Origin: an uncultured Oxalobacteraceae bacterium
Lineage (GTDB): Bacteria > Pseudomonadota > Gammaproteobacteria > Burkholderiales > Burkholderiaceae_D
Length of the DNA: 49,382 nt
NCBI GenBank assembly: GCA_903862415.1
Contig: CAIOYD010000006.1
Location: forward strand, 1-49,382
Reading direction: 5' to 3'
Under the pieces are notes generated by a model. That model was not told the origin of the DNA, did not search any database, and saw nothing but the letters and a program-made list of their open reading frames with translations. How positions within the stretch are numbered: the first letter of the stretch is position 1; each line of letters begins with the position of its first letter. Shown here piece by piece: positions 8,399 through 17,027 of the stretch. The translations under genes were made by a program, and so were the position numbers.

Positions 8399-9349
8399 AT
8401 GAATCACCATAAATTAGTAGCACAGCGCATGACTCGTGCGACAATGCGGGTTCCTGTTTTTATGAATCAATTACCAATGCAACCCGAATATATACTCACC
8501 TTATCCTGTCCTGATCAACGTGGCATTGTGCATAGCGTCTCGGGTTTTCTCAGTAATCATGGATGCAATATTCTCGATTCCGCACAGTATGGTGATGTGC
8601 AGCTGAAGTTATTTTTTATGCGCGTCCATTTTGTTGCAGATGACAACACTAAACCGACTGAGCTCGAGCAGCTCAAAGGTGCTTTTAGTGCTTTGGCTGG
8701 CCAATGGAATATGCACTGGGAATTGCACGACGCACACCATAAGCCACGCATTATGCTCATGGTATCTAAAATTGGTCATTGTTTGAATGATTTACTGTAT
8801 CGCTTTAAAAGTGGCTTATTGCCGGTAGATATTAAAGCGATTGCTTCCAATCATCCTGATTTTGCAACCCTGGCGGCTAATTATCAGATTCCATTTCATT
8901 ATCTGCCGCTCGCCGCTGGCTGCAGCCCGGAAGAAAAGCAAGCGCAAGAACAGCAAATTCAACAGATTGTTCATCAGGAGCAGATTGAGCTGGTGGTGCT
9001 GGCGCGCTATATGCAGATTTTTTCCACCGAAATGTGTCAGTTTTTATCCGGACGGGCAATTAATATTCATCATTCGTTTTTACCCAGTTTTAAAGGCGCT
9101 CAGCCCTATCAGCAAGCGTATCAGCGTGGGGTGAAGCTGATCGGCGCTACGGCGCATTTCGTTACTGCTCAACTCGATGAAGGTCCGATTATTGAGCAGA
9201 GTGTGGAACGGGTAGATCACGCCATGTCAGCCGAAAAACTGACGGCGATCGGAAGAGATGTTGAATGTGTGGTGTTGGCGCGGGCGGTGCAGTGGTATGC
9301 CGAGCACCGTATTTTATTGGATGGCAATAAGACAGTGGTTTTTAACTGA
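8399..9349 (+). CDS. purU: Formyltetrahydrofolate deformylase
   Basis: PurU hydrolyses 10-formyl-THF to formate and THF, balancing the one-carbon pool. The N-terminal ACT-like domain begins at YILTLSCPDQRGIVHSVSGFL (about residues 31-110). The formyltransferase-fold domain carries INIHHSFLPSFKGAQPY and GATAHFVTAQLDEGPII with the expected catalytic Asn/His/Asp set. Family members normally start shortly before the SCPDQRG motif, so ATG 8462 or 8477 may be the real start; none has a clear ribosome-binding site. The stop overlaps the next start (TGATG), so it is translationally coupled to yaeQ. Confidence 0.92.
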   Translation: MNHHKLVAQRMTRATMRVPVFMNQLPMQPEYILTLSCPDQRGIVHSVSGFLSNHGCNILDSAQYGDVQLKLFFMRVHFVADDNTKPTELEQLKGAFSALAGQWNMHWELHDAHHKPRIMLMVSKIGHCLNDLLYRFKSGLLPVDIKAIASNHPDFATLAANYQIPFHYLPLAAGCSPEEKQAQEQQIQQIVHQEQIELVVLARYMQIFSTEMCQFLSGRAINIHHSFLPSFKGAQPYQQAYQRGVKLIGATAHFVTAQLDEGPIIEQSVERVDHAMSAEKLTAIGRDVECVVLARAVQWYAEHRILLDGNKTVVFN

Positions 9350-9897
9350 TGGCACTCAAATCAACGGTATATAAGGCAGAACTGCAAATTTCCGACATGG
9401 ATAGGCATTACTACGAGGCGCACACTCTGACGCTGGCGCGGCATCCCTCGGAAACGGATGAGCGCATGATGGTGCGCTTACTGGCCTTTGCCATCAATGC
9501 GAGTGAAAACCTGATCTTTGCCAAAGGGTTATCCGATGTGGAAGAGCCGGATTTATGGCAAAAAGATTACACCGGTGCGATTCAGTTGTGGATAGAAGTC
9601 GGTCAGCCGGATGAGCGACGCCTGCTCAAAGCCTGCGGTCGTGCTGATCGGGTGCTGGTGTACAGTTACGCCAGCAACAGTCCGATCTGGTGGCAGGGCA
9701 TAGGTAATCGTCTGGAGCGGGCAAAAAATCTGCTGGTGTGGAATTTACCGGTCGCAACCTCACAGGCATTGCAAAAAATGGCTCAACGTTCGATGCAGTT
9801 GCAATGCACCATACAGGACGGGCAACTTTGGCTGACCGATGACAGTCAAACGGTGCAGGTGGATTTGGTCAGTCTGAAACAGGCTGGTGGTTATTAA
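9349..9897 (+). CDS. yaeQ: YaeQ family protein
   Basis: A 182-residue protein with the family opening MALKSTVYKAELQISDMDRHYY and the conserved segment HPSETDERMMVRLLAFA. YaeQ proteins have a PD-(D/E)xK nuclease-like fold; E. coli YaeQ was found as a suppressor of an rfaH defect, and the biochemical role is unsettled. It overlaps the purU stop by one base. Confidence 0.9.
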   Translation: MALKSTVYKAELQISDMDRHYYEAHTLTLARHPSETDERMMVRLLAFAINASENLIFAKGLSDVEEPDLWQKDYTGAIQLWIEVGQPDERRLLKACGRADRVLVYSYASNSPIWWQGIGNRLERAKNLLVWNLPVATSQALQKMAQRSMQLQCTIQDGQLWLTDDSQTVQVDLVSLKQAGGY

Positions 9898-9920
9898 GCC
9901 AGCGCAGTTTTTCGACAGGC

Positions 9921-9948
9921 AAAAAAATACCCCGAGAGTTTCGGGGTA
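9921..9948 (-). terminator. Terminator on the phasin side of the yaeQ/phasin gap
   Basis: Stem TACCCCGA / TCGGGGTA (9928-9935, 9941-9948). On the minus strand the stem is followed by a T run, so it terminates the phasin transcript and may also stop the yaeQ transcript from the other side. A second dyad, GGCCTTA / TAAGGCC (9991-10010), lies nearer the phasin stop codon. Confidence 0.75.
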
Positions 9949-10023
9949 AATTGGAGCTTTGAAAAGCACCAAGGAGACAACAGGTAAAGCGGCCTTAAGT
10001 TAATAAGGCCTGTGCAGGCGGGC

Positions 10024-10590
10024 TTACGCTTTTTTGGCGCGTGGTGTTGCTTTGGTAGCGGCTTGCGAAATTTGATTAACGGCGGTGTTTAAATTAGCTT
10101 CGAGAGTTTCAACAGCTTGTTTAGTCGTCTTGTTAAACTGATCGTAACCGGCATTGGCATTGCCAATGGCTGATTTCAACATGGCGATGGCGTTTTCTGA
10201 ACCGGCTGGTGCATTCTTGGAAATTTCTTCTACGAAAGCAACGACTTTACGGTTAGTGTCAGCAACATGGGCTTCAGTTGTTTTAGTCAGTTCAGCTTGA
10301 ACGCCGGCAGTGATTGTAGCCAGGTGACGTGCATAAGCAACTGCTTTGTCGGCACTTGGTTGAGCATGAGCGGCTGTCAGGCTAAAGAATTCTTGTGGGT
10401 CTTTTGCCAGTGACAACTGTTTAACAGCTGCATTGGATTCTTCAAATGTCGATTTGGCGGCATTTAAATTTAATTCGATAACTTTTTCTACACTTTCAAT
10501 TGCTTTGGTAGTGAAGGCGGAAAACATGGCGAGTTGTGCATCAATGTTTGCTTTGGTAGCAGCAGAAAACTGTTCAGGTAATGTAAACAT
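10024..10590 (-). CDS. phaP: Phasin family protein (PHA granule-associated)
   Basis: A 188-residue Ala/Lys-rich, almost entirely helical protein without signal or membrane segment. It has the Phasin_2-type opening FTLPEQFSAATKANIDAQLAM, the segment SLAKDPQEFF, and a basic tail ending PRAKKA. Phasins coat polyhydroxyalkanoate granules and control their number and size. AAGAGGA sits seven bases before the ATG. Two copies of a TGC-N3-GCA dyad lie upstream, as expected for control by a PhaR-type repressor. No PHA synthase or depolymerase gene is in the window. Confidence 0.88.
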   Translation of the reverse strand: MFTLPEQFSAATKANIDAQLAMFSAFTTKAIESVEKVIELNLNAAKSTFEESNAAVKQLSLAKDPQEFFSLTAAHAQPSADKAVAYARHLATITAGVQAELTKTTEAHVADTNRKVVAFVEEISKNAPAGSENAIAMLKSAIGNANAGYDQFNKTTKQAVETLEANLNTAVNQISQAATKATPRAKKA

Positions 10591-10672
10591 AAAATCCTCT
10601 TGAAGGTAGGTAGAGTGAATAATCAGGATAAATCGCGTGTTACGTTTTCTGTATTAATAAATGCTTCAAATA

Positions 10673-10744
10673 TTGTGCAGCGCAACAAACCCTATTCTAA
10701 TCATTAAAAAAACAATGTCAAGAAGAATTTGTGCGATGCACCAA
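10673..10744 (-). promoter_or_regulatory. Paired PhaR-like operators upstream of the phasin gene
   Basis: Two 16-bp sites fit TTGTGC-NNN-GCA(A/C)CAA: TTGTGCAGCGCAACAA at 10673-10688 and TTGTGCGATGCACCAA at 10729-10744, 56 bp apart. The TGC-N3-GCA core resembles the TGC-rich operators of PhaR repressors in PHA producers. Binding by PhaR is inferred. Confidence 0.55.
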
Positions 10745-10872
10745 AAATGTCGTATTTTTTCTTTTGCTCAATGGCCTTAGTGAAGCGGCGAGTAAAATCT
10801 CATCAGTTTTCCCTCTGCGGCATGGATTTTAATGCGGTAGAGCATTAATTAATCAACTTGCATGGAGATACG

Positions 10873-11556
10873 ATGATTGAGTCAGCAGCGCAGCAAATGG
10901 TAGATCAGATAATCCTGTCCCGCAGGGCGATCCGTGCCTTTTTACCTCGGGCTGTCGAGCAGGAAGATGTGCAAAAAATCATTCAAATTGCTGCACGTGC
11001 ACCTTCAGGAAGCAATACGCAGCCTTGGAAAGTCTATGTGCTCACGGGTGACATTAAACAGCGCCTAAGCGAGCAAATTCTACAGGCATACACTAATCCT
11101 CGAAGTGACTGCAGGGAGGAATATCACTATTATCCACTGGAGTGGAAAAGCCCCTATCTGGAACGGCGCCGCAAAGTTGGCTGGGATTTGTATTCCTTAC
11201 TTGGCATCGGACGGGAAAATAAAATCGGCATGCAAGTCCAGCATGCACGCAACTTCCGTTTTTTTGATGCTCCTGTCGGACTCATTTTCACCATAGACCG
11301 GGTAATGCAGCAGGGTTCCTGGCTGGATTACGGTATGTTTTTGCAAAATGTCATGCTTGCAGCCAAAGCACGCGGGCTCGATACCTGTCCACAGGCGGCA
11401 TTTACCCAATATCATCAATTGATTCATCAAGTGCTTGAGCTGTCTGATCAGGAAATGGTCGTTTGTGGCATGTCGCTCGGGTATGCGGATCCGGATAAAA
11501 TTGAAAATAGCCTGATAACAGAGCGTCATTTGGATATGATCAAGTTTTTATCCTGA
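10873..11556 (+). CDS. Nitroreductase family FMN-dependent oxidoreductase
   Basis: A 227-residue nitroreductase: the opening ILSRRAIRAF, then APSGSNTQPWKVYVL (FMN phosphate and dimer contacts) and the C-terminal CGMSLGYADPD. Such enzymes reduce nitroaromatics, quinones or flavins with NAD(P)H; the substrate is not predictable here. I start at ATG 10873 because GGAG lies five bases upstream; a TTG at 10858 in the same frame lacks support. Monocistronic, divergent from the phasin gene. Confidence 0.85.
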   Translation: MIESAAQQMVDQIILSRRAIRAFLPRAVEQEDVQKIIQIAARAPSGSNTQPWKVYVLTGDIKQRLSEQILQAYTNPRSDCREEYHYYPLEWKSPYLERRRKVGWDLYSLLGIGRENKIGMQVQHARNFRFFDAPVGLIFTIDRVMQQGSWLDYGMFLQNVMLAAKARGLDTCPQAAFTQYHQLIHQVLELSDQEMVVCGMSLGYADPDKIENSLITERHLDMIKFLS

Positions 11557-11631
11557 GGGTCGAAGTAGGTCAATATGTGTCAATTAACATCTTAACTTTC
11601 TTTAAGTAGTTGCACTAAGCTGTTAATTTGC

Positions 11632-11659
11632 TTGTAATTCATCTCAAATTTGTTACACT
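11632..11659 (+). promoter_or_regulatory. Possible promoter of the PBP7 gene
   Basis: TTGTAA (11632-11637) and TACACT (11654-11659) with a 16-base spacer, each matching 4 of 6 consensus positions, 35 bases upstream of the start codon. Confidence 0.35.
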
Positions 11660-11694
11660 GCGAGCTAGCAAAATTTTTCATCAGGAGGAAATAA

Positions 11695-12708
11695 ATGCTG
11701 AAATTTTCTACAGCATTTGGTGTGGCGTTGCTTTTTTCCAGTTTCGCCATGGCACAAACCCCAACTACTGATGAGTCAGTAACATCTGCAGCACCTCCCG
11801 CTACTAAAGTCACTGTCAGCAAAGTGGCTGCCAAAACCACTAAAAAAAACACCCGAAAGCCAACGGCTAAAGTGCATAAGGTAGCATTCATCCCGGAAAA
11901 GCCCAGCAATGGTGATTTAGCAGGATTGCAGCTCACTCAGGATGTACTCGATTTAAAATCCAATGCGGCTTTGGTGGTGGATCAAGCCAGTTCGAAGGTG
12001 TTATTTGAAAAAAATGCTGCCGTATCCCTGCCGATTGCTTCGATTACCAAATTAATGACCAGTCTGGTGGTGCTTGAAGCCCAGCAGGAGATGGATGATG
12101 TTCTTGACGTGACCTCGGCCGATATCGATACCGAAAAAGGGAGCAGTTCACGTCTGAAAATCGGTGCGAAGTTATCGCGCGCGGACATGCTGCATATTGC
12201 CCTGATGAGTTCAGAGAATCGTGCAGCCTCCAGTTTGGGGCGACATTATCCGGGTGGTTTGCCAGCCTGTGTGGCGGCAATGAATGCCAAAGCCAAAGCG
12301 CTCGGCATGCTCGATACACATTATGTAGATTCTACCGGCTTGTCCAGTCAAAACGTGGCCAGCGCGCAGGATTTGGCCAGACTGGTAAGTGCGGCTTATT
12401 CACAACCCTTGATCCGACAATTTTCAACGGATACCAAATATGCCGTATCGCCAGGTGGACGCAGACTGGAATATAGCAGTTCAAACCGTCTGACTTCAAA
12501 CACGGATTGGGAAATCGGCTTGCAAAAAACCGGTTACATTTCCGAGGCTGGTCGTTGCCTGGTGATGCAGGCCATGATCGATGGCCGTGCGATTGTGATG
12601 GTGTTCCTTGATTCCAAAGGAAAATATTCGCGCTTTGCCGATGCCGGGCGTATCCGCAAATGGCTCGAATCGCTACATACTGCGACGATCACAACCGCGG
12701 CGCAGTAA
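11695..12708 (+). CDS. pbpG: D-alanyl-D-alanine endopeptidase (PBP7-like)
   Basis: Low-molecular-weight penicillin-binding protein of the S11 family. Signal peptide MLKFSTAFGVALLFSSFAMA, then a Thr/Lys/Pro-rich linker (about 30-65). All three active-site motifs are visible: Ser116-I-T-Lys119, Ser173-E-N175, and Lys278-T-Gly280. It hydrolyses D-Ala-meso-DAP cross-links during wall remodelling. AGGAGGA lies ahead of the ATG. The 3' end overlaps the convergent IclR gene by 20 bases. The basic linker is longer than in E. coli PBP7. Confidence 0.9.
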   Translation: MLKFSTAFGVALLFSSFAMAQTPTTDESVTSAAPPATKVTVSKVAAKTTKKNTRKPTAKVHKVAFIPEKPSNGDLAGLQLTQDVLDLKSNAALVVDQASSKVLFEKNAAVSLPIASITKLMTSLVVLEAQQEMDDVLDVTSADIDTEKGSSSRLKIGAKLSRADMLHIALMSSENRAASSLGRHYPGGLPACVAAMNAKAKALGMLDTHYVDSTGLSSQNVASAQDLARLVSAAYSQPLIRQFSTDTKYAVSPGGRRLEYSSSNRLTSNTDWEIGLQKTGYISEAGRCLVMQAMIDGRAIVMVFLDSKGKYSRFADAGRIRKWLESLHTATITTAAQ

Positions 12709-13516
12709 TTTCGAAGCCGAGGGTGGCAGAAATCTGATTCGCAGTTGCCACCAATGGTTCGAGCCAGTCTTCGAGCAGACGATCTGCCGGGGCTGAAATC
12801 GACAGTCCGGCAATCAACCTGCCGCTGTCATCCATAATGCCTGCAGCCATACAGCGCACACCCAATTCCAGCTCTTCATTGTCACGCGCATAGCCTAACT
12901 GGCGGACCTGCTGTAATTCCTGCTCCAGTTTATTGAGGTCGGTGATGGAATTGCGATTGTGCCCGGCCAGACCCGTGCGAGTGGCGTACGCGCGAATTGC
13001 CTTGGGTTCATCCACAGATAAAAACAATTTGCCAGTCGAGGTCAGATGCAATGGGGCGCGACCACCGATGGCACGTACCACCTGCATGCCGGAGCGCTCT
13101 GAAAATGCCCGGTCTATATAGACAATTTCGTCACCCTGACGCACCGATAAATTGACGGTCTGATGAGTTTGACGATGCAGTGAACGCATCGCATCAATGG
13201 CGGCTTCCCTGACATTGAGCCGACTTTTGACGATATTACCCAGTTCCAACAAGCGCATGCCCAGTCGGTAGCTCCCAGGTTCGGAACGATCGACAAAGCG
13301 CGTCAATACCATGTCATTCAGGATTCGGTGTGCGGTCGATGGATGCAGGCCGGTAACTTTGGATAACTCTTTTAAACTGACCGGATCCGGATAGCCTGCA
13401 AGTGCATCGAGCAGCGAAACCATACGTTCGATCACCTGAATCGAGGTTTTGGAGGATTCTTGAGTGGCGGGTGCTGTGGGTTTCATTTTCACGATGTGGT
13501 TGGTGCAATGCGGCAT
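12689..13516 (-). CDS. IclR family transcriptional regulator
   Basis: A 275-residue regulator: winged helix-turn-helix at about 25-90 (ERMVSLLDALAGY, SLKELSKVTGLHPSTAHRILNDM) and the C-terminal IclR effector domain with GRAPLHLTSTGKLFLS, ARDNEELELGVRCMAAGI and GLSISAPADRL. Family members control catabolic operons in response to small acids. No obvious target gene is adjacent. A later Met (MKPTAPATQ) could be the start. Confidence 0.88.
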   Translation of the reverse strand: MPHCTNHIVKMKPTAPATQESSKTSIQVIERMVSLLDALAGYPDPVSLKELSKVTGLHPSTAHRILNDMVLTRFVDRSEPGSYRLGMRLLELGNIVKSRLNVREAAIDAMRSLHRQTHQTVNLSVRQGDEIVYIDRAFSERSGMQVVRAIGGRAPLHLTSTGKLFLSVDEPKAIRAYATRTGLAGHNRNSITDLNKLEQELQQVRQLGYARDNEELELGVRCMAAGIMDDSGRLIAGLSISAPADRLLEDWLEPLVATANQISATLGFEITAPRL

Positions 13517-13678
13517 TTATTTTATCTCACCATGTGAAAAATAGGCAGAAATTTTGCAGCTATTCGTTAAAATAATGGTTATAAAGAAGCAAGTTGTCAC
13601 TTGCCTGTCTCTTTTTGCCTTTATGATGGGATGAAATTAATGAACCATGGCATCACCAGATCGCCAGAAAGTACAACT

Positions 13679-14077
13679 ATGTCAGAGCAAGATCCACCAG
13701 CAGTGAGCGAATTTAAAAGTAAAAGTGGTTTAAAACGGATTTTTTCCGCCCTGATTTATTCTCTGGATGGATTCAAAACAGCCTGGAAGCAAGAGCATTC
13801 TTTTCGCCAGGAACTCGTGTTGGTGGTGTGCGGCATCATTGTGGCGTTGGTCTTGCCGGTGTCGGCCTATCAAAAACTTATGTTGATTGTGGTGCTGCTG
13901 TTTATTCTTATTGTGGAATTAATCAATTCCGCCATTGAAGCCGTAGTTGACCGGGTTTCACTCGAACGTCACAGTTTATCTAAAAATGCCAAAGACTTTG
14001 GCAGTGCGGCCGTATTTCTGGCGCTCATGATTGCAATGGCCACGTGGTCGTTGGTGTTGTATCAACGTTTTTGCTAA
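13679..14077 (+). CDS. dgkA: Diacylglycerol kinase
   Basis: Small integral-membrane lipid kinase that recycles diacylglycerol to phosphatidic acid. Three transmembrane helices are visible, with the signature ELINSAIEAVVDRVSLERHSLSKNAKDFGSAAV holding the catalytic glutamates. I start at ATG 13679 (132 residues), nearest the usual length of about 120; in-frame starts at 13640, 13631 and TTG 13601 would add up to 26 residues unlike the family. No start has a strong ribosome-binding site. Confidence 0.88.
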   Translation: MSEQDPPAVSEFKSKSGLKRIFSALIYSLDGFKTAWKQEHSFRQELVLVVCGIIVALVLPVSAYQKLMLIVVLLFILIVELINSAIEAVVDRVSLERHSLSKNAKDFGSAAVFLALMIAMATWSLVLYQRFC

Positions 14078-14188
14078 TTCAATTCACGGCTAATTTATTC
14101 TTGATTCATTTCGGCTGGAACTTTTTCCTGCCTGCCATGCCAAACAGGCCGCTTGCTACCTATTTCAACGCGGGCATGGAGAAAAATG

Positions 14189-14605
14189 ATGAAGGAACAA
14201 GGATTTACGATGATTGAGTTAATGATGGTGATCGCCATCATCGGTATTTTGATGGCCTTTGCCTTGCCCCGCTATCAGGAATACAGTAACCGGGCGCGTT
14301 TTGCTGAAGTAATTACCGGCGTGGCCAGTCATAAGGCAGCGGTGCAGTTTTGCGTGATGACTGTTGATGATATTGCAGACTGTGATGGAGGTATGAACGG
14401 CATTCCCAAAAATATCACTGAACCAATTGGCAATATTGGCAGTATTACCGTAGTTGACGGAGTGATCACCGCCACAGCATCCGCCAGCTTGGGGCAGGAA
14501 GAAATTCCGGAGCTAAAGCTGACCCCGGATTTGAGTAATGATGCTTTTCTGATGTGGAGCAAAGAAGGCTCATCATGCCTCGAAGCCACTCCGGCTTTGT
14601 GCTGA
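14189..14605 (+). CDS. Type IV pilin-like protein (lone pilin)
   Basis: A class IVa prepilin: 5-residue leader MKEQG, then the cleavage site G|FTMIELMMVIAIIGILMAFALPRYQEY with Phe+1 and Glu+5. Two cysteines near the end (SSCLEATPALC) could form the C-terminal D-loop, and another pair is at about 60-70. GGAG lies seven bases before this ATG; the ATG three bases earlier is too close. The gene stands alone, far from the minor-pilin cluster at 20.8-25.6 kb, and is short (138 residues). It could be a major-pilin paralogue or a pseudopilin. Confidence 0.85.
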   Translation: MKEQGFTMIELMMVIAIIGILMAFALPRYQEYSNRARFAEVITGVASHKAAVQFCVMTVDDIADCDGGMNGIPKNITEPIGNIGSITVVDGVITATASASLGQEEIPELKLTPDLSNDAFLMWSKEGSSCLEATPALC

Positions 14606-14615
14606 AATTAGTTAA

Positions 14616-16838
14616 TTAGCGAACCTTGACCGGTCGTTTAGCCGAACTTGCCAACGGTTTGCGTTCCGGTTGCCGGGGCGCACGATTGCTTGCCGGCAGG
14701 TTGCGATTGCCGGCCGCCACTAACGGTTTTTGATGCCGTTTGACTGCCGCCAGTTTGACTGCCAGCGGTGAATGCTCGGAAGGGACCAGATGGCGATCGC
14801 CACTGCCGATTAAATCACGCCGTCCCATTCTGATGAGCGCTTCGCGGATGATAGGCCAGTTGTCCTGATCGTGGTAGCGCAGCAGGGCTTTGTGCAGGCG
14901 ACGAACTCGTCCGGTGCGCACTGTTTCCACTGTTTCCGAATCTTCGGTGACTTTTTTGAGTGGATTTTTACGACTGTGGTACATGGCGGTGGCTAGTGCC
15001 ATCGGTGTCGGCATAAAAGTCTGCACCTGATCGAGCTTGAAATTGTTTTTCTTTAGCCACAGCGCCAGATTAAGCATGTCTTCATCGGTCGTGCCTGGGT
15101 GGGCCGCGATAAAGTACGGAATAAGGTATTGCTGTTTGCCGGCTTCTCGGGAGTACTTTTCAAACATGGCCTTGAATTCGTCATAGGCACCCATGCCAGG
15201 CTTCATCATTTTTGACAGCGGGCCAACTTCGGAATGTTCCGGAGCGATTTTAAGTAATCCACCGACATGGTGGGTAACTAATTCTTTGACATATTCTGGC
15301 GACTTGACCGCGAGGTCATAGCGCAATCCGGAGCTGATTAAAATCTTTTTAATCCCAGGCAAGGCGCGTGCCTTGCGATACAGTTGAATCAGTTTGCTGT
15401 GATCGGTTCCCAGATTGCTGCATATGGTCGGGTAAACGCATGACAGCCGGCGGCAGGATTCTTCGATACTTTTTTCTTTGCAAGCCAGTCGGTACATATT
15501 GGCGGTTGGTCCACCCAGATCCGAAATCACACCGGTGAAACCTTTAACTTTATCGCGGATTTCTTCAATTTCTTTCAGAATCGATGGCTCGGAACGGCTT
15601 TGAATAATCCGGCCTTCGTGTTCGGTGATCGAGCAAAAAGTGCAACCACCAAAACAGCCGCGCATGATGTTGACGGAAAAACGAATCATGTCCCAGGCTG
15701 GGATTTTGGCATTGCCATAACGCGGATGAGGTGCACGGGCATAGGCCATGTCATACACGCCATCCATTTCGTCCATGGCCAGCGGTAATGGTGGTGGATT
15801 CATCCAGACATCGCGGTTGCCATGGGCCTGCACCAACGCACGGGCATTGCCGGGATTGGAATCGAGATGAAATACCCGCGAGGCATGCGCATACATAACC
15901 GGATCCTCTTTGACTACGTCATAGGAGGGTAGTCGCAAGACGGTTTTTTCACGGATGGCAATACTGTTGGCCAGTCGTTCTTCGCGGCTGACAATTTTAA
16001 TCGGTTTGACTGCTTCGGCCTCGGCGGCGGCGTTGGCCGAGGTGGTGGCGCAGGATTCTTTGGATTCTGTGCCGGTCATTAAATACGGGTCGATGTGTTG
16101 CTCGATATGACCGGGCGTGTCGACTTTGACTGAGTGAGTTTCTATCCAGTCAGGGCTGGGTTTCCAGCCTTCTGCCACAATGAAGGCACTGCCGCGCAAA
16201 TCGCGGATGGTGTTGATTTTTTCGCCAGCGGCCATGCGGTGGGTCAGTGACAGCAGCGCGCGCTCGGCATTGCCAAACAGCAGAATATCGGCTTTGCAGT
16301 CGAGTAAAATCGAGCGTCTGACGGTGTCAGACCAATAATCATAATGGGCAATTCGACGCAGGCTGGCTTCGATGCTGCCGGCTACGACCACCGTGCCGGG
16401 ATAGGCTTCACGCACTTTTTGACCATATACCACGACGGCGCGGTCCGGTCGTTTACCGGCTTCGCCATGCGGGGTGTAGGCATCATCGGAGCGAATTTTG
16501 CGGTCAGCGGTGTAGCGATTGACCATGGAATCCATATTGCCGGCGGTAATGCCGAAATACAGATTGGGTTTTCCTAACTGGCGAAAATCATCGACCGAAC
16601 GCCAGTCTGGCTGGCTGATAATGCCAACCCGAAAGCCATGTGATTCCAGCAGGCGACCGACGAGGGCCATACCAAAACTTGGATGGTCGATATAAGCATC
16701 GCCTGTGACTAAAATGACATCACAGCTATCCCAGCCCAAGATATCCATCTCTGCGCGTGACATCGGTAAAAAAGGCGCCGGTTTGGCCGCTTTTTCACGA
16801 TAGGCAGGATAGGAAAACAGATTTTTAGGTGTGGTCAT
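14616..16838 (-). CDS. ygiQ: YgiQ family radical SAM protein
   Basis: A 740-residue radical-SAM protein. The N-terminal part has [37 protein letters not shown], typical of YgiQ. The radical-SAM cysteines are Cys395, Cys399 and Cys402 in GCFGGCTFC. The C-terminal part is rich in Lys/Arg. The function of YgiQ is unknown. ATG 16838 fits the E. coli length (about 740) and start ([11 protein letters not shown]); the frame is open up to 17012, giving 58 extra residues with no family similarity. Confidence 0.9.
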   Translation of the reverse strand: MTTPKNLFSYPAYREKAAKPAPFLPMSRAEMDILGWDSCDVILVTGDAYIDHPSFGMALVGRLLESHGFRVGIISQPDWRSVDDFRQLGKPNLYFGITAGNMDSMVNRYTADRKIRSDDAYTPHGEAGKRPDRAVVVYGQKVREAYPGTVVVAGSIEASLRRIAHYDYWSDTVRRSILLDCKADILLFGNAERALLSLTHRMAAGEKINTIRDLRGSAFIVAEGWKPSPDWIETHSVKVDTPGHIEQHIDPYLMTGTESKESCATTSANAAAEAEAVKPIKIVSREERLANSIAIREKTVLRLPSYDVVKEDPVMYAHASRVFHLDSNPGNARALVQAHGNRDVWMNPPPLPLAMDEMDGVYDMAYARAPHPRYGNAKIPAWDMIRFSVNIMRGCFGGCTFCSITEHEGRIIQSRSEPSILKEIEEIRDKVKGFTGVISDLGGPTANMYRLACKEKSIEESCRRLSCVYPTICSNLGTDHSKLIQLYRKARALPGIKKILISSGLRYDLAVKSPEYVKELVTHHVGGLLKIAPEHSEVGPLSKMMKPGMGAYDEFKAMFEKYSREAGKQQYLIPYFIAAHPGTTDEDMLNLALWLKKNNFKLDQVQTFMPTPMALATAMYHSRKNPLKKVTEDSETVETVRTGRVRRLHKALLRYHDQDNWPIIREALIRMGRRDLIGSGDRHLVPSEHSPLAVKLAAVKRHQKPLVAAGNRNLPASNRAPRQPERKPLASSAKRPVKVR

Positions 16839-16868
16839 GTCGGGCTTGGGGGCAATTGCAGCAATGGC

Positions 16869-16888
16869 AAACCTGCCGGAGCAGGTTT
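16869..16888 (-). terminator. Hairpin downstream of the NEL-like gene
   Basis: Perfect stem AAACCTGC / GCAGGTTT with a 4-base loop, in the 189-base gap between the NEL-like gene and ygiQ. No T tract follows on the minus strand, so termination is uncertain. Nothing else was found in this gap. Confidence 0.35.
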
Positions 16889-17027
16889 TAAAGGCGGTAG
16901 TATACGCTGTTTTCCCCAAGCCTGTCGGCGGTGTCAGAATGCCATTGATTCTTGCACATCCAAGCTGTTGCCTCCGATTCAGTATGCGTCCCCCAATAAT
17001 AACTGTTTCCACAAAAACGCTGAAGCA

